18,078 bases of DNA, taken from positions 1 through 18,078 of the forward strand of contig JAOAGU010000016.1 in NCBI GenBank assembly GCA_026415595.1, read 5' to 3'. Every line of letters begins with the position of its first letter. The first letter of the stretch is position 1. The notes beneath the pieces were generated by a model. The model was given only the letters and a program-made list of their open reading frames with translations, was not told the origin of the DNA and ran no database searches. Below, one piece after another: positions 6,573-12,972 of this stretch. The stretch is from Thermodesulfovibrio sp. GTDB taxonomy: Bacteria; Nitrospirota; Thermodesulfovibrionia; Thermodesulfovibrionales; Thermodesulfovibrionaceae. Both the position numbers and the translations under genes were made by a program.

Positions 6573-8861
6573 TTAAAATCCTTTAGCTTGAATTTTCTCT
6601 AAAATATAGTTTTCAAGAATGTCTCCCTCTTTTATGTCATTGAAATTTTCTATGGTAACACCACATTCATATCCAGCTTGAACTTCTCTCACATCTTCTT
6701 TAAATCTTTTTAAAGAACTGATTTTTCCCTCATAAACTACAATATTGTCTCTAATAACCCTTATGCCATCGCTTGCTCTTGATATTATGCCATTTAAAAC
6801 ATAGCAACCTGCTACATTACCAATTTTTGAAATTTTAAATACAGCTCTTACTTCAGCCCTACCAATTACCTTTTCCTTTATTTCTGGTTGCAACATCCCT
6901 ACTAATGCTTTTTTAACGTCATCAATTACTTCATAAATAATGCTATATAGTTTTATATCAACACCGAGTTGTTCTGCCAGCTCTTGAGCTTTTGACTCTG
7001 GTCTTACATTAAAACCTATGATGATAGCATTAGCTGTGGCTGCGAGGTTTACATCACTTTCTGTTATACCGCCGACTGCTGCATGGATTACTTTTACCTT
7101 AACTTCTGGATGGACAATTTCTTCTACAGCCTTATTTAAGGCTTCAATTGAACCCTGAACATCACCTTTGATTATTAAATTAAGCTCTTTTACTTCTCCT
7201 TCTTTAATTTTTTCGTAAATATCCTGAAGAGTAAGTTTTTGAGCCCGCTGTATCTGGGCGAGTCTTTTCTTTTGGGCTCTTAAATTGGCAATCTGTCTTG
7301 CAATTTTTTCATCTTCTACTACAATAAAACTGTCTCCAGCTTGTGGGACTTCTTCAAATCCTACTACTTCAACAGGTGTTGAAGGAGTAGCTACGTTAAT
7401 TCTTTTGCCTGTATCGTCATTTAAAGCTCTTACTTTACCATAAGTTGTGCCAGCTACAAAAGCATCGCCAATTTTTAAAGTTCCACTTTGAACTATTACC
7501 GTTGCAACAGGACCACGACCTTTATCAAGTCTTGATTCAATTATTGTTCCTCTTGCAGGTTTATTTGGATTTGATTTAAGTTCCATTATCTCTGCCTGAA
7601 GGAGTATCATTTCAAGAAGATTTTCAATTCCAATCTTCTTTTTTGCTGATATATCAACGAATATATTTTGTCCACCCCATTCTTCAGGAATTATTCCGTA
7701 ATCACTTAGCTGAGTTCTTACTCTTTGAGGGTTTGCTTCAGGTTTATCTATTTTATTGACTGCTATAATTATAGGCACTCCAGCAGCTTTAGCATGATTT
7801 ACTGCTTCTATTGTTTGAGGCATAACGCCATCATCAGCAGCTACAACTAATACCACAATGTCTGTTACTTTTGCTCCTCTTGCTCTTAAAGCTGTAAAGG
7901 CTTCATGACCTGGAGTATCAAGAAATGTTATGTCTTTACCTTGTAATGTTACTTTATAGGCACCTATGTGTTGAGTAATTCCTCCTGCTTCCTGTTCAAT
8001 GACTTTTGTTTTTCTTATTGCATCAAGAAGAGAAGTTTTACCATGGTCTACATGTCCCATCACAGTTACTATGGGAGGTCTTGGCTGGAGTGATTCAGGA
8101 GCATCCTCAATTTCTTCTTCAATTATATCAATTTCCTGTGCCTGAGCAAGTTCAACTTTTATACCGAAACTTTCCGCAACAAGAACTGCTGCGTCAGGGT
8201 CCACAGGCTGATTAATAGTTGGCATATAGCCAAGTTCCATGAATTTTTTTATAACATCTGCGACTTTTTGACCGATAAGTTCGGCGAATTCTTTAACAGT
8301 TGTTCCTTCCTGAATTTTAATGGATTTTTTCCTTGGCGCTGTTACTGGTGTAGGTGGGAGCTCTTCTTTTTTATTTTTATCTTTATATTTTTTTTGTTCC
8401 TTTAGATCTAACCACTTTTGTGGTTCAAATTTTTTTGGTGGTACTTTTGTTAAAACAGGTTTTGGTTTAATTTTTTCTATTTTTTCAAAAGATATCTCTC
8501 TTTTAAATCTACCAGGGAGATGAATTTCATCTTCTTCAATTTTTATCTCTTCTTCTAATTTTTGCATTTTCTCTGGAGTTTCTGGTATTTCAATCTTTGA
8601 GGGTTCTTTTTTTTCTATCTTTTTTTCTTCTATTTTTTCCTCTTTTTTTTCTACTTCGGGTAGTTGTTCAACAGCAGTTGTTTTTTCTGAAATTTTAAAA
8701 GCAGCTTTAACTTTTTCAATTTCTTCTGTCTCTATTTTTATGTTAGTTGTTCCTTTTTTAAATTGAACATTTCTAATTTTTTCAATGATCTTCACTACTT
8801 CAACAGGTTTAACACCTAATTGTTTAGCCAATTCAATGCTTCTAACTGCTTTATCTGACAT
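6573..8861 (-). CDS. infB: Translation initiation factor IF-2
   Basis: This GTPase delivers fMet-tRNA to the 30S subunit and promotes subunit joining. Numbered from the ATG at 8861 it has 762 residues: a short N-terminal IF2-N domain, a very Lys/Glu-rich linker (about 55-175), a second IF2-N domain (about 180-235), and then the GTPase core. The core has GHVDHGKT (269-276), DTPGH (315-319) and NKID (369-372), and is followed by the beta-barrel and C-terminal fMet-tRNA binding domains. The frame can be extended nine codons to a TTG at 8888. I chose the ATG because a perfect AAGGAGG (8874-8880) lies inside that extension, 12 bases before the ATG, while the TTG has no such site. infB starts this operon; nusA, its frequent upstream neighbour, is not present because rpmB diverges here. 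Confidence 0.96.
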   Translation of the reverse strand: MSDKAVRSIELAKQLGVKPVEVVKIIEKIRNVQFKKGTTNIKIETEEIEKVKAAFKISEKTTAVEQLPEVEKKEEKIEEKKIEKKEPSKIEIPETPEKMQKLEEEIKIEEDEIHLPGRFKREISFEKIEKIKPKPVLTKVPPKKFEPQKWLDLKEQKKYKDKNKKEELPPTPVTAPRKKSIKIQEGTTVKEFAELIGQKVADVIKKFMELGYMPTINQPVDPDAAVLVAESFGIKVELAQAQEIDIIEEEIEDAPESLQPRPPIVTVMGHVDHGKTSLLDAIRKTKVIEQEAGGITQHIGAYKVTLQGKDITFLDTPGHEAFTALRARGAKVTDIVVLVVAADDGVMPQTIEAVNHAKAAGVPIIIAVNKIDKPEANPQRVRTQLSDYGIIPEEWGGQNIFVDISAKKKIGIENLLEMILLQAEIMELKSNPNKPARGTIIESRLDKGRGPVATVIVQSGTLKIGDAFVAGTTYGKVRALNDDTGKRINVATPSTPVEVVGFEEVPQAGDSFIVVEDEKIARQIANLRAQKKRLAQIQRAQKLTLQDIYEKIKEGEVKELNLIIKGDVQGSIEALNKAVEEIVHPEVKVKVIHAAVGGITESDVNLAATANAIIIGFNVRPESKAQELAEQLGVDIKLYSIIYEVIDDVKKALVGMLQPEIKEKVIGRAEVRAVFKISKIGNVAGCYVLNGIISRASDGIRVIRDNIVVYEGKISSLKRFKEDVREVQAGYECGVTIENFNDIKEGDILENYILEKIQAKGF

Positions 8862-8873
8862 AAATGGATTTAT

Positions 8874-8880
8874 CCTCCTT
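8874..8880 (-). promoter_or_regulatory. Ribosome binding site deciding the infB start
   Basis: AAGGAGG on the minus strand, 12 bases before the ATG at 8861. It sits inside the longer TTG-initiated frame and so argues for the shorter IF2. The spacing is longer than usual, but the same 12-base spacing is seen at the gene starting at 10524. Confidence 0.6.
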
Positions 8881-8907
8881 GTCTGCAAATCAATAAAATG
8901 TTATCAT
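8879..8907 (+). promoter_or_regulatory. Probable rpmB operon promoter with extended -10
   Basis: TTGTCT (8879-8884), a 17-bp spacer, and TATCAT (8902-8907) preceded by TG at -15/-14, giving TGTTATCAT. The predicted transcript start near 8914 leaves a leader of about 30 bases with the rpmB ribosome binding site. The -10 region shares a 15-bp sequence with the predicted promoter at 12936-12965. A minus-strand promoter for infB must overlap this region, but I could not fix it. Confidence 0.45.
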
Positions 8908-8942
8908 AAATAAATAAGTATATGCAAATTAAAGGAGGGAAG

Positions 8943-9131
8943 ATGGCAAGCTGTTATGTTTGTGGTAAGAAAAAGGTAATTGGTCACAATGTTAGTCATG
9001 CAAATAACAAAACAAAGAGATATTTTTTCCCGAATCTTCAGAGAATGAAGATTATTACTGAATCAGGCCCAAAAAGAGTATATGTTTGTACGAGATGTCT
9101 TAGGTCTGGTTTGGTTAGTAAAGCTATTTAA
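8943..9131 (+). CDS. rpmB: 50S ribosomal protein L28, zinc-ribbon form
   Basis: This 62-residue protein is an L28 of the C+ (zinc-binding) type. Cysteines C4 and C7 (CYVC) and C49 and C52 (CTRC) form two CxxC knuckles around the family signature 'GHNVSHANNKTKRYFFPNLQ'. The frame is open upstream to a start at 8922, but the ATG at 8943 is preceded by an excellent AAAGGAGGG site and gives the normal N-terminus MASCYVCGKK, so the shorter form is correct. L28 binds 23S rRNA near the E site. The gene opens the plus-strand cluster and is followed after five bases by a DUF721/DciA-like gene. Confidence 0.97.
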   Translation: MASCYVCGKKKVIGHNVSHANNKTKRYFFPNLQRMKIITESGPKRVYVCTRCLRSGLVSKAI

Positions 9132-9136
9132 ACTTT

Positions 9137-9592
9137 ATGCAAAAAATAGGATTAGTTTTACCTTCTTTATTCAATAATTTAGGGATTGAGGATGCTGTTA
9201 AATTAAAATTTCTTAGAAAAAAATGGAATGAAATTTTCTCTGCTCCATTAAGAGATTATACTTATCCTAAAGAGATAAAAGAGGGTTTTCTATATGTTAC
9301 TGTAGCTTCCCATGCATGGCTTAATGAACTCAAATTATTGAAAGAAGAGTTTCTTAATAGACTTATTCCTTACGGAATAAAAGATGTAGAATTTAAATTT
9401 GGCAAGATTTATAATACAAGAAAAAAAATTGAGACAGAAGTTAAAACTAAAAACATATCCGAACAGCAGGAACAATGGATTAATGATATTTTAGAAAAAA
9501 TAAATGATGAAGAAATTAGATTAGTTTTTAAAAATTTACTGAGAAAACATTTAGCAAATATGAATGAAATAATAAAAAGGAGAAAATCATGA
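9137..9592 (+). CDS. DUF721/DciA-like protein (possible replicative helicase loader)
   Basis: This is a 151-residue protein. Residues about 1-95 match the DUF721/DciA domain style: 'LKFLRKKWNEIFSAPLRDYTYPKEIKEGFLYVTVASHAWLNELKLLKEEFLNRL', with the conserved W of the KWNEIF segment and the AWLNEL helix preceded by a short KH-like beta pair. The C-terminal third is charged and helical. DciA is the widespread loader of the DnaB helicase in bacteria that lack DnaC or DnaI. Many DUF721 proteins are untested, so this role is an inference. The ATG lies five bases after rpmB with no visible ribosome binding site, implying coupling. Its stop overlaps the next gene as ATGA. The choice of start is good because the domain begins at once. 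Confidence 0.75.
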   Translation: MQKIGLVLPSLFNNLGIEDAVKLKFLRKKWNEIFSAPLRDYTYPKEIKEGFLYVTVASHAWLNELKLLKEEFLNRLIPYGIKDVEFKFGKIYNTRKKIETEVKTKNISEQQEQWINDILEKINDEEIRLVFKNLLRKHLANMNEIIKRRKS

Positions 9593-9942
9593 CAGACTTT
9601 GATTTCGTTTATCGTAAATACTCTGATGAGGAAAGTGTTATTTATGAAAAGGCTCTGAATGAAATTTTGGTAAACATAAAAAATGGAATGACCTTTCAGG
9701 ATGCCATAGATAATGTGAATGTATCTGACAGTAATCTCAAAGCCTTAATAGAAGATGATGCCTTGAAAATTTTAATTGCAGAACTCTGTTATGTTTCCAA
9801 AATACCCTTTGAAGAACTGGCAAAAATGATAGGCTTACCATTAGAACGCATAAGGAGTGCTAATTTTGAGATGTTGGAAGACATTGAAGCCACTTTAAAT
9901 AATACTTTTAATAAAAACAGTAAGAGGACTGGCAATGCTTAG
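9589..9942 (+). CDS. Unknown small helical protein with HTH-like segment
   Basis: I do not recognise this 117-residue protein. It is acidic and predicted mostly helical, with no signal peptide, membrane segment or cysteine pair. Residues 74-93 (FEELAKMIGLPLERIRSA and neighbours) read like a helix-turn-helix, and the stretch at 35-52 could be a weaker second one. That could reflect DNA binding or simply a helical bundle. The start is convincing: ATGA overlaps the upstream stop and an AAAGGAG site lies seven bases before the ATG. The 3' end overlaps the glutaredoxin-like gene by eight bases. Its tight packing between a DciA-like gene and redox genes suggests it is expressed with them, but gives no firm functional clue. 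Confidence 0.7.
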   Translation: MTDFDFVYRKYSDEESVIYEKALNEILVNIKNGMTFQDAIDNVNVSDSNLKALIEDDALKILIAELCYVSKIPFEELAKMIGLPLERIRSANFEMLEDIEATLNNTFNKNSKRTGNA

Positions 9943-10183
9943 AAAAGTAAAACTTTATTCTTTGAGTACCTGTCCTGTTTGTAAAAAGGTTAAGGAGTTT
10001 CTTAATAGTAATGATGTTCAATATGAGACCATTGAGGTAGATATTCTTGACGGCGGAGAACAGTGGGTCGCTCTTAAGGAACTGAAAAAAATAAATCCTC
10101 AAGAAACTTTTCCTACTGTGGTTGTAGAAAAAGCAATAGTCGGATTTGATGAGGAAAATTTAAAGAAAGTTTTAGACCTATAA
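9935..10183 (+). CDS. Glutaredoxin-like thiol-disulfide redoxin
   Basis: This 82-residue thioredoxin-fold protein has the active site CPVC at residues 14-17 ('LYSLSTCPVCKKVKEFL'), the cis-proline segment 'TFPTVVV', and the C-terminal 'IVGFDEENLKKVL' that usually follows it in glutaredoxins and NrdH-type redoxins. Such proteins reduce disulfides by dithiol exchange. The gene directly after it encodes an FTR-type catalytic subunit, so the likely electron path is ferredoxin to FTR-like protein to this redoxin, rather than glutathione or NADPH. That assignment is inferred from context. The ATG at 9935 has an AAGAGG site seven bases upstream and overlaps the previous stop by eight bases. Confidence 0.9.
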   Translation: MLRKVKLYSLSTCPVCKKVKEFLNSNDVQYETIEVDILDGGEQWVALKELKKINPQETFPTVVVEKAIVGFDEENLKKVLDL

Positions 10184-10185
10184 TT

Positions 10186-10506
10186 ATGGATTTAGACAAG
10201 ATTTACGAAACTCTGAAAAAATATGCCAATATGAGAGGAGTTGAGCTCAATAAAGATAGAGAATTTGTTTTAGATTTAATAAGAGGGCTGTTAAGAAACG
10301 AAGAGAGATATGGATATCGGGCTTGTCCGTGTAGGCTTGCTTCAGGAGATAAAGAAAAGGATAAAGATATAATTTGTCCATGTGTATACAGTAAAGAAGA
10401 TATCAAGGAATATGGAAGATGCTATTGTGGACTTTATGTTTCAAGGGATTTTAATGAAGGGAAAATTCCACAAGTTTTTGTTCCAGAGAGAAGACAAAAA
10501 AATTAA
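10186..10506 (+). CDS. Ferredoxin-thioredoxin reductase-type catalytic subunit (FTR beta-like)
   Basis: This 106-residue protein carries the family hallmark of three Cys-X-Cys pairs: CPC in 'YRACPCRLASG', CPC in 'IICPCVYSK', and CYC in 'YGRCYCGLYVS'. In plant and cyanobacterial FTR these cysteines hold a 4Fe-4S cluster next to a redox-active disulfide that is reduced by ferredoxin. Here the spacing is CPC-X14-CPC-X12-CXC, the form I associate with non-photosynthetic bacteria and archaea (ferredoxin:disulfide reductases), instead of the X16/X8 spacing in chloroplast FTR. No variable (alpha) chain gene is adjacent. The gene follows the redoxin by two bases, lacks a clear ribosome binding site and is probably coupled. 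The partner redoxin is most likely the upstream gene product. Confidence 0.9.
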   Translation: MDLDKIYETLKKYANMRGVELNKDREFVLDLIRGLLRNEERYGYRACPCRLASGDKEKDKDIICPCVYSKEDIKEYGRCYCGLYVSRDFNEGKIPQVFVPERRQKN

Positions 10507-10523
10507 GGAGGTATTAATAAACC

Positions 10524-10895
10524 ATGATTTGGGATGAACTTTTGACATTTGAAGATATTAAGAAAGATTCTTACTACATTCAACATATTTTATGGGATAT
10601 GGATCCTACTAAAGTAATGGAACCTGTAATAGTGCAGGAAGGAGCAAAAATTTTATGTAAAGACCCTATAAAGGGATATGTTTTTTATATTGAAACTTCG
10701 GGTAAAAAGCCTGAACTTTTTCTTATGATGCATAAAAGTAATTGTTATGGCGAAACCATTGCAAAAATAGAAGAAATTCCGGATGATTTAATTAAGGAAG
10801 CGTTGGAAGAGAATAGAGATAAAATAAAGTTTGGTATATGCCCAATAAGTGAAAAAATAAAGATATGGTTAAAAAAGGAATTAGGATTAATATAA
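10524..10895 (+). CDS. Unknown protein with three cysteines, downstream of FTR-like gene
   Basis: I do not recognise this 123-residue soluble protein. The middle is beta-rich ('PVIVQEGAKILCKDPIKGYVFYIETSGKK'), followed by 'MMHKSNCYGETIAKIEEIP' and two C-terminal helices. Its three cysteines (C45, C74, C106) are spread apart and form no CxxC motif. H70 with C74 could be part of a metal or redox site, but this is speculation. The ATG has an AAGGAGG site 12 bases upstream, and the gene follows the FTR-like gene by 17 bases on the same strand, so it probably belongs to the same transcript. The next gene is convergent with an 18-bp AT-rich gap and no visible hairpin terminator. Confidence 0.7.
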   Translation: MIWDELLTFEDIKKDSYYIQHILWDMDPTKVMEPVIVQEGAKILCKDPIKGYVFYIETSGKKPELFLMMHKSNCYGETIAKIEEIPDDLIKEALEENRDKIKFGICPISEKIKIWLKKELGLI

Positions 10896-10913
10896 TGGAT
10901 ATAAAATTTAGTT

Positions 10914-11567
10914 TTAAATAATTTCTGAAAAACTTTTAATTGTAATGAATTTATCCGATTTTTTAGGTTTTGCCTTTGAACTTGATATTGCTCTTAAAAT
11001 AGGATATTTAATTCCAGACAGCCAAGCTGAATATAGAACTTCCTCTGTATCATCAATAAATAGAGTGTTATTAAGATTTATTTCATAGGTATATCTTAAT
11101 TTTTCCCAGAATTTAATATTCTCTTTAGGGACACCTAAATCAAAGGATGTAATGCATGAGTTGAAATATTTATAAAATCCTGTTTTATTTAACTTAAGTT
11201 CCATAACTTTATTATGGGCATTTGTAACGAGATAAATCTTTTTTCCATCTGAACTTATTGTTTTCAAAAATTCCTCAGAATCAGGATGGGGGCTAATTAA
11301 TTCTTCTACTTCCCTTTTTAAAGAGAAAATATCAAGTCCTGTTTTTTTTGACCAAAAGTCAATGTCAGTCCAGTTCAGAGTTCCTTCTTCAGCTTTATAC
11401 ATGGAAAAAAGAATTTTTTGTGCTTCTTGAAAGGATATACCATTTTTCAATGAATATTTCTCGGGTACGTATATCTCCCAGAAATAATCATCATAATACT
11501 TATCAAGAATTGTTCCGTCCATATCTAAAAGTATGGTTTCAATTTCATTAAAAACTATCTTCTTCAT
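10914..11567 (-). CDS. HAD-superfamily hydrolase, YrfG-like (GMP/IMP 5'-nucleotidase type)
   Basis: This 217-residue protein has the four HAD motifs: DMDGT (15-19), LVTNA, the lysine in 'GVPKENIKFW', and LFIDDT. The cap region 'YYDDYFWEIYVPEKYSLKNGIS' closely resembles E. coli YrfG, a GMP/IMP nucleotidase, more than other HAD-IA phosphatases. It is probably a cytoplasmic magnesium-dependent nucleotidase; the substrate is inferred from this resemblance only. The frame also has an ATG at 11591, eight codons upstream. I prefer 11567 because the protein then begins at the usual MKKIVFNEIETILLDMDGT region, a GAGAA sequence lies just before it, and the overlap with the upstream gene is 20 bases instead of 44. 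Confidence 0.88.
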   Translation of the reverse strand: MKKIVFNEIETILLDMDGTILDKYYDDYFWEIYVPEKYSLKNGISFQEAQKILFSMYKAEEGTLNWTDIDFWSKKTGLDIFSLKREVEELISPHPDSEEFLKTISSDGKKIYLVTNAHNKVMELKLNKTGFYKYFNSCITSFDLGVPKENIKFWEKLRYTYEINLNNTLFIDDTEEVLYSAWLSGIKYPILRAISSSKAKPKKSDKFITIKSFSEII

Positions 11568-12123
11568 GTTCTCTATACCAAGACATTTCAATATAAAATC
11601 TGGTTTTTTCGTAAATATTTCTTAAAATATTGCTCAACTGAAAAAACATATCTTCATAAAATTGATTATCTTTTAATTCCTCTCCACCTATGATGTATGA
11701 ATATAAAATTTCATATTCTTCTCCGTTAGTCATATCTTTTCTGAAAAATTCTTTCTTAACTAAAACAGGGTCAAGTTCAGGATTATTATTTACTATTTCT
11801 TCAAAAAGTTCGGCGATATTATTATATCCCTCAAGATATGGAAGACTTATGGCTACCTCAACGTCTATCATGTCTCCGAATTCCTCTTCCTCATCATCCT
11901 CGTCTTCGTTAAACATGAGAGAATAACTTGTTTGCTGAGCATCATAAGAGAATGTTACGGTTGCTGAAAGAGGATAGGGTGTTTTTAATTCAGGTAAAGT
12001 CATAGATAGTCTGCTTTCTTTATTTAGAGAGTACTGCTCTATGAGAGTAGCCATATCAAAAACATCAAGATAATTTTTAGCAGCATCCATAATTTTCATT
12101 TGTAATTCTTCAAATCTTAGCAC
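11548..12123 (-). CDS. Unknown acidic protein
   Basis: This is a 191-residue protein of no family I recognise. It is strongly acidic and contains nine consecutive acidic residues at 73-81 (EDEDDEEEE), probably a disordered loop separating two folded parts. The first part (40-72) looks like beta strands and the second ends in amphipathic helices rich in Tyr and Phe. There is no signal peptide or membrane segment, so it is cytosolic. The start is GTG at 12123 with a clear AGGAGG five bases upstream, and an extended -10 promoter lies just before that. It overlaps the HAD nucleotidase gene by 20 bases, so the two are a two-gene operon. This gives a possible but unproven functional link. Confidence 0.75.
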   Translation of the reverse strand: MLRFEELQMKIMDAAKNYLDVFDMATLIEQYSLNKESRLSMTLPELKTPYPLSATVTFSYDAQQTSYSLMFNEDEDDEEEEFGDMIDVEVAISLPYLEGYNNIAELFEEIVNNNPELDPVLVKKEFFRKDMTNGEEYEILYSYIIGGEELKDNQFYEDMFFQLSNILRNIYEKTRFYIEMSWYREHEEDSF

Positions 12124-12158
12124 ATTTTCCTCCTCAGGTTGCCTTTAATCCATACAAC

Positions 12159-12167
12159 ATTATACCA
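12159..12167 (-). promoter_or_regulatory. Extended -10 promoter for the acidic protein / HAD operon
   Basis: TGGTATAAT on the minus strand is a perfect extended -10 (TGnTATAAT). The -35 region, TTAAAG-like, is weak, as is common with extended -10 promoters. The expected transcript start is near 12152, about 29 bases before the GTG. On the plus strand the same region offers TTGCCT (12139-12144) and TATACC (12161-12166) 16 bp apart as a possible bioD promoter, so divergent promoters probably overlap here. Confidence 0.5.
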
Positions 12168-12202
12168 TATAACGATATAAATCTTTAAAAGGAGGTAGGA
12201 GG

Positions 12203-12925
12203 ATGAAAGTCGGCTATTTTATAACAGGAACAGATACAGGAGTAGGTAAAACAATCGTGAGTGCTGCTATTTTAAGAGGTTTTATTAAAAAAGGTCTCAA
12301 AGTAGGGGCAATGAAACCGATAGAAACGGGCTGTCTAAATAAAGATGGCATTCTTCTTCCCTCTGACGGGATGTTCCTTAGAGATATGGCTGAAATGAAT
12401 GACCCATTAGAGTTCGTTACACCTATTAAATTTGAAAATCCTCTAAGTCCCTTTGTAGCGTCAAAGCTTGAAGATAAGGACATTGATTTGGAGAGAATTT
12501 TTAAGGTTTTTGAAAATTTAAAGAAAAAATATGATTATATGGTAGTTGAGGGAATTGGTGGATTAATGGTCCCGATTACTAAAATTCTAAAAAAGAAGGC
12601 AAAAGCTATCTATTTTGTGAGAGATTTGATTAAAGATATGGCAATGGAGGTTATAATTGTAAGCAGACCTACCTTAGGCACTATAAATCATACATTTCTT
12701 ACTGTAGAAGCATTGAAAATCAAAAAAATACCTATAAAAGGCTTCATAATAAACTACTCTACCGCAATCAAAGGTGATATAGCAACAACTACTAATCCAG
12801 AAATTCTCTCTGAAATACTTGACATTCCTCTTTTGGGGATATTCCCATATTTGACTGAGCTTAATAAGGACAATATTGGCGAAACTGCATTAAAAAGTTT
12901 AGATTTTGAAGCCCTGATTAAATAA
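12203..12925 (+). CDS. bioD: ATP-dependent dethiobiotin synthetase
   Basis: This 240-residue P-loop protein has the BioD signature 'YFITGTDTGVGKT' (Walker A at 9-17), 'MKPIETGC' with the catalytic lysine K38, and 'VEGIGGLMVPI' near 114-124. It closes the ureido ring of 7,8-diaminopelargonic acid using CO2 and ATP, the penultimate step in biotin synthesis. A strong AAAGGAGGT site lies seven bases before the ATG. No other bio gene is in the window, so biotin synthesis must be completed from elsewhere. The following DUF1015 gene lies 47 bp downstream and appears to have its own promoter, so the two need not be a functional unit. Confidence 0.93.
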   Translation: MKVGYFITGTDTGVGKTIVSAAILRGFIKKGLKVGAMKPIETGCLNKDGILLPSDGMFLRDMAEMNDPLEFVTPIKFENPLSPFVASKLEDKDIDLERIFKVFENLKKKYDYMVVEGIGGLMVPITKILKKKAKAIYFVRDLIKDMAMEVIIVSRPTLGTINHTFLTVEALKIKKIPIKGFIINYSTAIKGDIATTTNPEILSEILDIPLLGIFPYLTELNKDNIGETALKSLDFEALIK

Positions 12926-12935
12926 TATCCGAAAG

Positions 12936-12965
12936 TTGAGCTCATATAAAATTAAATGTTATCAT
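12936..12965 (+). promoter_or_regulatory. Predicted promoter for the DUF1015 gene, implying leaderless mRNA
   Basis: TTGAGC (12936-12941), an 18-bp spacer, and TATCAT (12960-12965) preceded by TG, giving TGTTATCAT. The expected transcript start (12971-12973) coincides with the ATG at 12973, which has no Shine-Dalgarno sequence. The -10 region lies in a 15-bp sequence identical to the one at the rpmB promoter. Confidence 0.45.
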
Positions 12966-12972
12966 AAAGCTT

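Noticed and set aside
8922..8942. Upstream extension of rpmB (MQIKGGK)
   Set aside because: The extension contains the ribosome binding site AAAGGAGGG; the ATG at 8943 gives the normal L28 N-terminus.
12214..12483. 89-codon minus-strand frame opposite bioD
   Set aside because: It mirrors the conserved Walker A region of BioD and has no independent coding signal.
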